Source: Oidiodendron maius Zn
Taxonomy: Eukaryota; Ascomycota; Leotiomycetes; Myxotrichaceae
Direction: 5' to 3'
DNA: 64,000 nucleotides
Assembly (NCBI GenBank): GCA_000827325.1
Contig: KN832889.1
Location: 434,001-498,000 of the forward strand
Under the pieces are notes generated by a model. It saw only the letters and a list, made by a program, of their open reading frames with translations. It was not told the DNA's origin and did not search any database. Positions 54,481-64,000 of the stretch are shown here, in pieces (the first letter of the stretch is position 1; each line of letters begins with the position of its first letter). The position numbers and the translations under genes were made by a program.

Positions 54481-55372
54481 CAGTATGAGCTTTTGCATAT
54501 CTACCCTTCAATATTCCCAGACCCTAAAACCAACCAAAGAAATTAAATTTTACAACACATAATTCGCCCCGGATGCCTTAAGTTACTCTGAGTCCTTCCC
54601 TTTCAAATGTGTAATGTTCGGCTTCGAAGCCTCCGCCGGGCATGAGATGGAGCAGGAAGGATCTTGACCTCATTCTAACCCGAAGCCATTATTATCATAT
54701 GTGAACGGGACGGCAGTGAGGACTGGAGGACTGGGTGTGGCCTCCACATTCCCGCCACTTCGTCTCCACATTCTGTTAGTGTGCGCGTGATACGTGGATT
54801 AATGAGATGTAACTAGTGGAGTGCCGGCTTAGCGCCAATGAGGCACAGCCAACAGCCAGCGGTGGGAGGGGAGAAACATTGGAGAAATTCGGTGCGGGGT
54901 TAGCCTGTGCCTTTTACGAAATGTCGTTGGTTACCTGGCCATACGAGGTGCTTTCCCCGTGGCACCAGCGCGTGGTATTGGGTATTTGTAGTTAGTACAG
55001 TACGTACGAAGGGGTAATGCCATAAAAGGGGTACCTCCGCCGCCATCCCGAAGCGGGAAAGTGTTAACATTGTCAGCCACCAGTTTCTCCGTCGCAAGTC
55101 CCGGTTGCCAGTGGCCTGCGCGGGTTGACCGTCCGATCCGACAAGCAACAGGAGACGTGTAGCGTGGACGTGGCACCAGCGGGTGTACGACATTTGTGTT
55201 CCCTTCGTATTTATTCTATTACCATGTACGAAGTAGTTCGTAGTCCTACGTGGTACTGTATTCCCAGAGAAGAATTGCTCCCTGCTAGCTTGCCCACAGT
55301 TTTAGAGCCCGTGGGAAAGTCAACCACCAAATGTGAACTGCCAAGGGCGCTATCGAGCCAGAAGGATCTAGT

Positions 55373-55907
55373 TAGGTAAAGAACTTCAGGAGAACTGCAG
55401 CTGCTGTTACTCTTATATAATACGACGAGATCCCAACAGCACATTCAGTGCACAATGGAAAAATATTTTTAAAAGTTTCCGCGTCTCTCGTTACCAGGAA
55501 CCCTTTCGGTCTCCTTGTAAGGCTACAGTAAAAGTACCTCTCCCTCTGCCTAAATCTCAACCAGCATCGCCATCTGAATACTGGCTGCAGTTTATTGATA
55601 GCAAGACCATTCTCTCTCTGAGATTAGGAAGTCCTACGGCTGCGTCGATCTTTCTTCTGTTTGGCGCGCTTGGATATTTAACCTTGGCGCCCGATGACAT
55701 GACTTCTGCAGCAAGGTTCGCCCGTAGCCGCATCATCGCACCGGGAAGACGGATCAGTCTGGACCCTTTAGAAACAAGCCTCATTGCCAAGGACCAGGCC
55801 TGCTTACTTAGCGGATATGCCAGCGGTCTGGTTATATCACTCGGCCGTTTTAAGCGGCAAACATTAGTAGTGAAGGTGATATTAGGCGTCAAAGTACACA
55901 TTATCTA
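55373..55907 (+). other. unassigned open frame without early ATG
   Basis: About 175 codons stay open on the plus strand, but the first in-frame ATG is only at 55684. The encoded sequence (PASPSEYWLQFIDSKTIL, APDDMTSAARFARSRIIA) matches no family I recognise. It could be a gene fragment or chance. An antisense frame of 114 codons overlaps it. Confidence 0.2.
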
Positions 55908-57076
55908 AGTTGAACCATTCGTCAATTTCAGCGGGAAAATACTACACATGTGAGTAGTGCAGGGACATGGAGGATTGACTATGCTACTGGCCAGTTCCTA
56001 TAGTTGTTAAAGAGTGCCCTATGTTTTAACGCTGTTACTCTATTCTGTGGGTTATCGTCCATACCTTGAGGCCTTTTGGATAATCCGGTTTGATGCCCGC
56101 TCTTTTCAGTCAGCCTTAGCAACCTAAGAGAGGTGGGCGGGGACGCATGGGCTTTACTTTAGCATCTGCAATATGAGTATACGAACAATTGAATGGTTTT
56201 GCCGGCCGTAGCTGTCCCTGGGGTTCCAGTCTCTAACGACATCCAAATTTATGCATCGTCTCCGGATTTCGGGTGATCGCTCCCCATTGTGGCGAGAGAG
56301 CAGCAAATTCTAGCACCGTAGTATATGTGTGAGTGAAACACCTGCGTGCGCGAGTCGAAGGCCCGGAGCATGCCACTTGATGAAATAGTCGCAGTGGCTG
56401 CAGTCCAATCTATTCCTCTTGTCCTTTTATCTCTGACCACCAAAATAACATCTGGGGTTTGCCCAGATGTAGGCAACAAGACTTATACTGACTTGACAGC
56501 TCCATATCATTTACAAGTATGTACCATCTGCACCATATATTGGCCGAGGAGTGGATCGTAGAGCGATTTGACAGGCTAGCAAGGTTGTGGTGAGTGTATT
56601 GCTGTCTAAGATGAGAAAACACTTTGTGGGCCTTGTAGAAACCTCTAAAAGGGAACACATGCTCTTGTTAGTAATACTGTAAACTGTAAATGCCCGCTGA
56701 GTGTAATTGATTAATCTCTGTATTATAAATGTAGTAAATGCTTGGTATAGCAATCCATTCTCCTTGCATGTAACTTAAACTTAATGTAACTAACATTCTC
56801 CCGCCTGTTATCTGTGTCGTGTCTCTTCCTAATTGCGTCCAGTGTAATCAGCCCAAACGTACAGTACAGTTGAACCCGACCTCGAACCTCGTGAAATTTG
56901 AATAAATTCTCTAGTACGGACATATAAGCAGAATGACTTGTGTTCTATCACCCCACTCAGTTACCTTAGAGAGTAGAGAGACCAGTTGTCATAGCTTTGA
57001 TTAATCCCGTTTCCTGTATTACATCGGCGACCCTCACCGTTAATCAATCGACCATGGCTAGTCCCATCACTGACTA

Positions 57077-57964
57077 TCAAGCTAGCCCAGGCCAGCCAAA
57101 GGGCTCATTCATTTTATTCTCTGGCTCAAGTCTCTTGTTTGGAGGTGCCTTAACTGGAGGCGGACTCACTGTCGATAGTTGCGAAGATGGACGTCGCTTG
57201 GGAAGGAGACTTCGGAAGATAGATGATCTCCTCCGCACTGAGCCTTCCGCTTCATCTGACTGGCTCAATATTTCGTCTTTGGGCGAGGACGAGAGTGTTG
57301 GCGAGCTACCCCCCTGCGGGGATGGCGGCGTCATTGGGATTTGTAATTCACGGGGTTTTTGATCCATTACCTTTACAATCGTGGACGCGACTTCTTCTGG
57401 AATCATAGCCCACAAAACCTCCGCATCTACCTGCTCACCATTCGACTCATAAATCTGAGATAGCAAGCCTAATGTCTCATAGTAAGAGATATGACCCTTC
57501 CAAAGTACGCGGCGCCGGCCAAGGAGAGCTCTTTTGCAAAAGGACATTGCAAGCGAATATTTTCCCTGTCGGAGTAGGATGCTGGCGAGGAGATGTGAAG
57601 CTTGGCAACGACGTTTTGCACCTTCATCTGTTATATTCTCGTGTATCTTCTCCTCAATAATTGGAATTAATATCCTCTCAGCGTCACTGATATTAGCTGA
57701 ATGATAGATGCATGTAGCGATCATGAGTTTGCTCTCCACTATCTGTGCTGGTTCCCTGCGCTTGAGTGGAAGTCCCTCCGCGAGTTCTAGACATTTCTGA
57801 AAATATAGCTGTGCCTCCGCAAAATTGCCGTCGTCGAATTTCCCTTTGCCCACGCTAAAGGATTTCTGAACCTTCTCTGATTGGAGGTCTTCCTCTGATT
57901 CTAAAACTTTTCTGGTGTATATATGTCTTGGACCGACGATGGAGCTTTGGGACAAGCTTGCCAT
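57077..57964 (-). CDS. TPR-repeat protein, probably partial
   Basis: An open frame of 295 residues from the ATG at 57964 to a stop at 57077. Tetratricopeptide-like helices are visible: GKGKFDDGNFAEAQLYFQKC, a second unit around SKLMIATCIYHSANISDAER, a third at SHLLASILLRQGKYSLAMSF, and YETLGLLSQIYESNGEQVDA. A Ser/Pro-rich tail follows. It resembles the C-terminal part of larger fungal proteins in which TPRs follow kinase, ankyrin or NACHT domains, so the 5' part may be missing. The frame stays open upstream to about 58045 without an ATG, and no consistent splice to an upstream exon was found. It may be a truncated gene. Confidence 0.55.
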   Translation of the reverse strand: MASLSQSSIVGPRHIYTRKVLESEEDLQSEKVQKSFSVGKGKFDDGNFAEAQLYFQKCLELAEGLPLKRREPAQIVESKLMIATCIYHSANISDAERILIPIIEEKIHENITDEGAKRRCQASHLLASILLRQGKYSLAMSFCKRALLGRRRVLWKGHISYYETLGLLSQIYESNGEQVDAEVLWAMIPEEVASTIVKVMDQKPRELQIPMTPPSPQGGSSPTLSSSPKDEILSQSDEAEGSVRRRSSIFRSLLPKRRPSSQLSTVSPPPVKAPPNKRLEPENKMNEPFGWPGLA

Positions 57965-58059
57965 TCGCACTCCAGGAGTTTGATATTGACCCAGACTTGT
58001 CTCAACTAGTTTATATCCTTCACTTTTATCCGGACGTTTGACTGATTGTTACCGCCTAG

Positions 58060-58849
58060 AACCATAGCGAGCAATACTTACAACGTCTTATTGGTTACGG
58101 GAAGATATGTTCCAGGGTTTGGAATGCAGTAACTGGCTTCAGCAAGAAGACAACCGACAAGGATATTATAGACTATCTTAACTTCCAGATCCAACAATGG
58201 TTGCAGTCAATACCGCAAGAGCTTCAGCTTCTGCATCCTCGATTCGGTCATGGCGCAAATGACCAACCGCGGGCGCTGCAACAGTCGCGTGTCCTTCTTT
58301 ATATCCGCGGCAATCATATGCGCCTCTTTATCCACCGTCATAATATCCTCTCGGCTTCTAACATATCCCAAAATCTCACCGTGGCCCATCTTGTAACAAA
58401 TATCGCTAAAGATACAATCACTGTACTTGTACATCTGCGCGAGACTTCCACCATATACGACACACAACAAAGCGCCTTCAACTACTTTTTGATCTCTGCA
58501 ATATCAAACATCTTCTTGGCTGTATGTCACGCCCCGGCAGAATCTAGTCATAGCTGCCAGAATGAGTTTTATAGCGCATTGGGTATTCTTAGAGACCTTT
58601 CCAGTAACTCATTTAGCTCGAAACTTTTTATGGAAGAGCATTCGAGGCTTAAAGAATATTGCCCCCAAGTTAGGCCTTTCGCCGACGGGTTTAGCTACCA
58701 AGGAGACTCGAGGCGCGAATGATCCGTTAAACAAGCCCGGTCGTGGCCGAACCCGACGTTACAAGTCAGCACTATCGCAGCCTCCCGAAACCCTCCCCAA
58801 GCTGGGGAGTGGCAATGAGTGCGGAGAGAAGTCAACCGTTTTTGAATGA
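58060..58849 (+). pseudogene. truncated, frameshifted fungal transcription factor
   Basis: The plus strand encodes the C-terminal third of a fungal-specific transcription-factor domain: YLQRLIGYGKICSRVWNAV, WLQSIPQELQ, RALQQSRVLLYIRGNHMRL and later SALGILRDLSS. There is no zinc cluster or N-terminal half. At the TTTTT run near 58630 the frame breaks; the next frame continues with LWKSIRGLKNIAPKLGL, the expected next block. The upstream end meets the oppositely oriented TPR piece, so the gene was cut by a rearrangement. The homopolymer slip could be an assembly error, but the missing 5' half is not. Confidence 0.7.
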
Positions 58850-59773
58850 GGATAACTCTAATGCCGGGTTGTCGACTTTGCTTGCAGAGCAACTAGAAAA
58901 TGCGCATTATCTAGTCTCTCGGTCATTAAGTCATAGTAGATGTCTCAGATAAAAGTGGAAGGACATTAAAAGACGGTTACAGGCGGATGCCGTAATCGAA
59001 CAGTCGACTAACTTGAGAGGCGAATAAAGGTGTAGTTGCAATAGCCATGCAACAAGAAATGGTTATCGCGGATTGAAAGAACAAGTAAGCCTAGCCTCGT
59101 GGCAAGAATCTACTGAGCTTACAAGGCCAAAAGATGATCTCAGGCAGCACTCTCTAATCGTTAAGTCTTCTCGATTATTCGTCGTGTTAATACTCATAGT
59201 ATTACTCATTCGGCGAGGTTGTAATTAACCGTAGGCCTACGTATTTGTTAAGATCATCGATTAATGAACGGCGCACGGTTTCATGTTGTGCATTTTGGGG
59301 GCTGAATAATCATGCAGTGGGCCAACATTGTGTTGCATGTGTTGTCCATGTTAGGTTTTACTGGAAGGATAAAGGTCCTGAAATGCCGAACGATCTGTGC
59401 GGCTAGGCACCTCCCTAGGTAGGTAGGTGACAACAATCCTTAGTGATAAGATAACGTGCTGGTATTAGCACTGCCAACTGGTGTGCCTCTCGGAGCACCC
59501 CGCATAGCGCCCGGTGCCAAGCGGCCGCCCTGGATTTCGACATCCAATCTCTGCTGAAGCCAAGACCTAAGCCTGCGCCTAGCGAGATCAGCCAAAGCCA
59601 AGATGTTTTAACGGAAAGTAAAACCTAAATTAGGGAGGTGAGAGTGAGTCGTTGATATTGCTACACAGCACATGATCGGACCCGTGTACAGATAGCGATT
59701 CCGCCCGTCTACAAAAGCGTCCCTCAACTGTAGAGTTAAGTCAAGCTCATAGATAGACCGGTACTTCAAAATC
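58850..59773. other. intergenic upstream of HNH gene
   Basis: No gene supported. A small GTAGGTAGGT run lies near 59417. Confidence 0.45.
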
Positions 59774-60576
59774 ATGAGGTCCAGCGACATTATTGTGATT
59801 ATCGCCCTCGGCCTTGAGGCCTTGGCCGCTCCTGCTTCTAACAAAGTCTCAGAGCGTGCCCCGATGCCCTTGCCTACTCCAGTATGACGTTTTGCATCCA
59901 TTGCCACGCCAGAGCTTCCTACTAATAGACCTGTACAGCCCGGCATCCCGTCCGCGTCAACGGCTAAGACCCTATTAGCAGGATTGACAGTCCAGCCGTC
60001 CGGCTCCAGCTCAGGATACAGCAGAGCTCAGTTCCCTACCTGGATTACTATCTCTGGAACCTGCAATACGAGGTGGGTTTGCCCTAAAGTCCTCTAAGTC
60101 GGCGCTCACACCACTAGGGAGTTCGTTATAAAGAGAGACGGGACTTCTGTAGTCGTTAATTCGGCGTGCACCGCCACCTCCGGAACTTGGCTCAGCCCGT
60201 ACGACGGCGCAACCTGGACGGCAGCCTCTGATTTAGATATTGACCACATGGTACCATTAGAGAACGCATGGATTGTAGGTCAATGGAGCGTTTTCCCACA
60301 AAATCCTTGCTAATCCTATGTCAGTCTGGCGCCTCATCCTGGACGACAGCCCAACGCCAGTCGTTTGCAAACGACGTTACCCGTCCTCAACTTTGGGCGA
60401 TCACGCATAAAGTGAACGAATCCAAAGGGGACAGAAGCCCCGACGCGTGGAAGCCTCCCTTGGCGAGCTTCTACTGCACGTATGCCGAGAGTTGGATCCA
60501 GGTCAAGAGCTACTGGGCCTTGAGCATCACGTCGGCAGAAAAGTCTGCTCTGTCTTCGATGCTGGAAAGCTGCTGA
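59774..60576 (+). CDS. secreted HNH nuclease (GmrSD-C/DUF1524 type)
   Basis: Four exons (59774-59881, 59939-60072, 60118-60274, 60325-60576) encode 216 residues. Introns are 45-57 nt, and the first has a CTACTAAT branch site. The N-terminus is a signal peptide (MRSSDIIVIIALGLEALAAP) followed by a short KVSERAP pro-like segment. The core has the HNH motif DLDIDHMVPLENAW at about residues 120-135, Cys residues placed for disulfides (ISGTCNT, NSACTAT, FYCTY, C-terminal Cys) and a TAQRQSFANDVTRPQL block shared with small secreted fungal DUF1524 proteins. The role is likely extracellular nucleic-acid degradation for nutrition or competition. It is the only clearly intact gene in this decayed zone. 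Confidence 0.82.
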
Positions 60577-60925
60577 GGAGTGAGGCCCAATCCTTCCTCC
60601 AGCATCAGAAGATGAGGAGGATTATCGACTCCATTTATCTGTTTCCTATATCTGAGATGGACGGCAGGGCATAGTCAAGTATATAGGTCGTAAGTAGTCG
60701 ATATAACTAGCGAATTAGCAAAGGAACTGAATTGCTCTAGTAGTTGCGTTAAAAAATCATATGATCAACGTTAAAACTCTTTCTTTTCTTTTATTATATT
60801 TATAATAGTCTAATTACTATAAGCTTTATAAAGGGAAATAATAGCTAGTAAAGATACTAGATTTAATAAAGATAATTAAACTAAAGAGAGAAGAATTTAG
60901 TATAATATACTTAACTATATAAATC
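60577..60925. other. AT-rich spacer
   Basis: 3' flank of the HNH gene, turning strongly AT-rich from about 60760 and ending abruptly at the G+C-rich LINE fragment. No gene. Confidence 0.5.
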
Positions 60926-61710
60926 TCGCCGGCGCCTGCCGGGCTACGCCCCTGCAGCCCCTCGAGGTCGAAACAGCTATACCCCCCCTAGACCTATACC
61001 TCAACAAGAGGTGGTCGAATTCGAACAACGGCATAAGAGCACAGGCAAGAACGGGATTATAAGTGCAGCCTGCAATAGAGTCGCCATGTCGCTTCAGCGC
61101 CACCGTAAGAGACGCCGGCGCCACGCTACCGTACCGCCCACGCTACAGCGGCCGTCCCTAGAATTCGGGCCAGGCCGGACTGCTTGGGCTAGAACCTGGT
61201 ATGCAGACACAGACCCGGAAAGCAAGTTGCGGGCACAATGGGAACAGCGCTGGCTACAACGCACCAGCGACACGCCAGATTATTGCCGGGCACCCGCCCC
61301 TGCATCACATCAGCTGGTCTTTTCAGCAGAAGCACTTAAGAAGCACCGTTACCTCTTAAAGCATGAGAGCTCTCTCCTCACTCAAATCCGCACAGGGAAG
61401 ATAGGCCTCCGTACCTTCCTCTTTGAGCGGAGAGTGCTAGAGGTGACGACTCCCCAGTGTTCCTGCAGCGAGGCGCTAGAGACTGCAGCTCACCTAGTCC
61501 TAAGCTGTCAACAACTGGACTAGCAGAGGGAGGACCTCTAAAGGCTCCTATATCCTAAAGCTCTGCGATCCTACCGAGACTTTGTTAGCGCAACAGCAGA
61601 GGGAGGAAGCGCTAGGATGCTAGTTCGCTGGCTCCTAGCTATAGGGCGGTTCTCTGAATTCCGGCTGGCTGAACGTTATAGGGCTGAGGAGGTTCAGGTC
61701 CAGGATTAGG
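60926..61710 (+). mobile_element. LINE (Tad/I-type non-LTR retrotransposon) 3' fragment
   Basis: The plus strand encodes the end of a fungal LINE polyprotein: a PPLDLYLN segment after the RNase H region, an Arg-rich stretch (RHRKRRRR), SSLLTQIRTGKIGLRTFLFE and the closing zinc-knuckle block CSCSEALETAAHLVLSC. Frameshifts (near 61010) and stops (61521, 61540 region) mark it as dead. The reverse transcriptase and endonuclease parts are absent, as in typical 5'-truncated LINE insertions. Confidence 0.72.
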
Positions 61711-62432
61711 CCCAGGAGGGTCGCCAGCTCGCCGCCAGCGCGGCGCCAGCGTCCCACTTTGCCTAGTATTACCAGGCTAGAAGGCTGAGTTCTAGCAGGG
61801 CAGCGATGAAACCCCAGCGCCTCCCTGGCGCTTCGCCAGATCAATTAACTCTTCATATATAGGTTTTTATCCCGCTTTAGTAGGGTTTTACTATATGAAC
61901 ATCATGTACTATTAGAGGTTCCACATGCTATATAGCCTAGGTAGTAAGAATATTATTATTATTATTATTAACTATATAAATATAGTTTAGTCTAGATTAA
62001 GCCTAGTATTAAAGGGATTTAAATATAGAGGAGGTCATTTGCATTGTGGTGTGTTGAGTTATTGTCTGATAATAAATAGAGACTGCAGGAGTTCGACATA
62101 TTGCATCTGAAAATATATTGAATATTTCAGATGCAGAGGTGCAGATCGTTGCAACCGTATATGATCGCCGAGCTAGAGAGACATTAATACGGGAAGTTGT
62201 TCCAACCAAGTAAAGAACAGTGATACCGAACAAGTCGGACTCGTACTGCTCTTCAGAGTTTGATGGTATTACTGCAATCTCTTCTCTTCAGAGTGGTTTA
62301 TCATCAATTGTCTCTCCTGCATATAGAGAATTGTAGCCCATGTCTCATCCTCCAATTTAATATATTCTTCATTCTGCCACCCTTTCTTAACAATGGGACC
62401 TCAGGTCTTTACAATTAACCAAGGCGAGAGAT
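61711..62432. other. LINE 3' tail and DHA2 promoter
   Basis: Probable untranslated end of the LINE, then a (TAT/ATT)n microsatellite at 61950-61971, then AT-rich sequence and the promoter of the DHA2 porter. The only other open frame (62009-62233, minus) is unsupported. Confidence 0.4.
61950..61971. repeat. ATT trinucleotide microsatellite
   Basis: Seven consecutive TAT/ATT units, possibly the simple-sequence tail of the neighbouring LINE. Confidence 0.8.
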
Positions 62433-64000
62433 ATGAGTTTTCAAGATGGTGGCAGAGCATCAGGTAACAAGGCTGAGACCGACGAATGGACGTCCTTGCT
62501 ACATCCTGGCGGGGCTTCATATGGCGGGTCGACATCGGTGGATGAGGCTATAGGTATCACTGTTGGAGCACATCAAGAGTCTATAGACGAAGGACTTTCG
62601 AAAAGCCCCTACCTGGGAGGAGTCTGTGTCGCGAGATTCTGGCTAATTTTTGGCGGCGTTTTGTTCAACTTCTTCGTGGCCTGCTTCGACTCGACGATCA
62701 TGGTTTCCAGCCATCCTGTGATAACATCCCATTTCAAAAGTGCGAATAGTGCTTCTTGGTTATCCACAGCCTTCCTGTTAACCTCTACTGGTTTTCAGCC
62801 GCTCTTCGGACGTCTCTCGGACACCATTGGAAGGAAACAACCGTACATTCTGTGCCTGACGCTATTCTTATTAGGTACCCTGTGGTGTTCGTTGGCCCCG
62901 AGCATGACCAGCTTCATCGCTGCCCGTGCTATGTGTGGTCTCGGAGGTGGTGGTATGGTCAGCCTGGGGTCAATCATTACTAGTGATCTTGTCCCTATTG
63001 AGATCCGTGGCGCCTATCAGTGTTATATAACGGCTGTATATGGTGCAGGCTCTGCACTCGGAGCTGCACTTGGAGGTACCATTGCGGATAATTTGGGATG
63101 GAGATGGGAGTTTGGTTTCCAGATTCCTTTTCTCGCCATTTCCCTGGCTATGACCTGCTTCACTATCCCACCAAGGCTCGGTCTGCAAGAAGGTGCCCAG
63201 CAGAAAACTCTGCTAGAGGCTATGAAGCTGTTCGACGTTAAGGGTTCCATCCTTCTTACTACCAGTGTAACATTATTCATTCTTGGAATTGTAAGCTCTG
63301 CATTCTAGAATACATGCTTAGAAACGCTAACCATCGAATAGAACCTAGGAGGGAATGTTTACGAGTGGTCACATCCTTACGTCATTACACCCCTCATGAT
63401 CTGCAGCATCTGCTCTGCCCTATTCATCTGGGTTGAGTACCGTGAGCCTCTTCCCATTATGCCGCTGAAAATTATTGCCCATGATCCCCGCGCCAGCCTT
63501 GTCCTTTCCAACGCCATTGGATCCATGATCTCCGATGCCATAACGTTCAATATCCCTCTCTACTTCCAAGCGGTCCTCTTCGAAAGTGCTACAAGCTCCG
63601 GCCTACGCCTCGTCGTCCCCATGTTATGTTCCTCAGCAGCGGGAACCGCAACCAGCTTCATCATAACATGGACTGGGCGTCTCAAACCACCGCTTATGGT
63701 AGGCGTCATCCTTCTACTAGCCGGTACGAGCGGTCTAGTTTTCATGAGGAAAGGCATGTCGGATTGGTTGTATCCGCTCTTCCTAATCCCTTCAAGCATA
63801 GGGAATGGCTTCATGTTCCCCGGTACCCTCATGGCCGTCCTGGCTGTCTCCGAGCAATCCGAGCAAGCCGTTGTGACTAGCACTCTGATCTTATTGAGAT
63901 CACTGGGTGGCATTCTAGGTGTCGCAATTAGCAGTTTTGTCCTGCAGAACGCGCTCTTATTCTTTCTTGATGAGACTGTCCAGGGGCCTGATAAAGACGA
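62433..64000 (+). CDS. MFS transporter, DHA2-type (14-helix), truncated by window end
   Basis: Exon 1 is 62433-63290. A 51-nt intron (63291-63341, GCTAACC branch) follows, and exon 2 runs open to the window end, so about 505 residues are seen. The N-terminus is a hydrophilic tail of about 65 residues. Motifs are DSTIMVSSHPVI, the loop GRLSDTIGRKQP, RAMCGLGGGGM, and the antiporter motif C GSALGAALGGTIAD. They fit the DHA2 family of drug or vacuolar basic-amino-acid transporters, probably nearer the vacuolar VBA-like group because of the N-tail. It is downstream of the LINE fragment and not linked to modules A or B. Confidence 0.87.

Larger units (their letters stand above)
53521..57076. other. 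gene-poor stretch
   Basis: Porter promoter, a G+C-rich structured block (53840-54480, listed separately) and sequence with only short overlapping frames. One unassigned open frame on the plus strand spans about 55373-55907. Nothing else could be supported. Confidence 0.4.

Noticed and set aside
58060-58130. Upstream exon for the TPR gene joined through the GTAAGT on the minus strand near 58083
   Set aside because: The splice does not keep the frame (it creates an immediate stop), so the TPR frame is left as partial.

Overview
The window looks like nuclear DNA of a filamentous ascomycete (Pezizomycotina). The genes carry short introns (45-130 nt, GT-AG with two GC-AG cases, branch sites close to CTAAC). 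Zn2Cys6 regulators, fungal MFS porters and P450s are abundant, and AT-rich transposon relics have stop codons of the CpA-to-TpA kind expected from repeat-induced point mutation (RIP). No ribosomal or tRNA gene, CRISPR array or operon was found. Exon structures were assembled by hand from splice signals and frame continuity.

Layout. 0.6-2.8 kb: secreted GH127-type glycosidase. 4.0-29.6 kb (module A): HpaI-type aldolase, sugar porter, KduD-like SDR, flavocytochrome b2-type alpha-hydroxyacid dehydrogenase, Zn2Cys6 regulator, VOC protein, TfdA-type dioxygenase, cyclase-family hydrolase, second sugar porter, second SDR, P450 and a broken flavin monooxygenase. 22.5-24.7 and 29.6-31.0 kb: decayed DNA transposons (Tc1/mariner-like and hAT). 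31.0-49.2 kb (module B): Baeyer-Villiger-type monooxygenase, C2H2+Zn2Cys6 regulator, FAH-family hydrolase, DHA1 porter, dienelactone-hydrolase-like protein, PRISE reductase, second P450, extradiol-type VOC dioxygenase and a bicupin dioxygenase. 50.2-53.5 kb: GFA-domain protein and an alpha-glucoside-type porter. 53.5-62.4 kb: gene-poor zone holding a structured non-coding block, a TPR gene piece, a broken transcription-factor piece, an intact secreted HNH nuclease gene and a LINE 3' end. 62.4 kb to the end: DHA2 porter running off the window.

The main result is that the two enzyme modules appear to be two separate regulons, each with its own regulator gene inside it. Module A promoters repeatedly carry WTTCCGC boxes (GCGGAAW on the other strand). 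Module B promoters each carry one copy of a 16-bp element, CTGCCACTTTTNCCGA, about 160-340 bp from the start codons (about 555 bp for the regulator gene itself). Together they look like adjacent catabolic gene clusters: A resembles sugar-acid or hydroxy-acid breakdown ending in pyruvate, and B resembles oxidation and ring cleavage of an aromatic or cyclic compound. The substrates are not shown by the sequence. No PKS, NRPS or terpene synthase is present.
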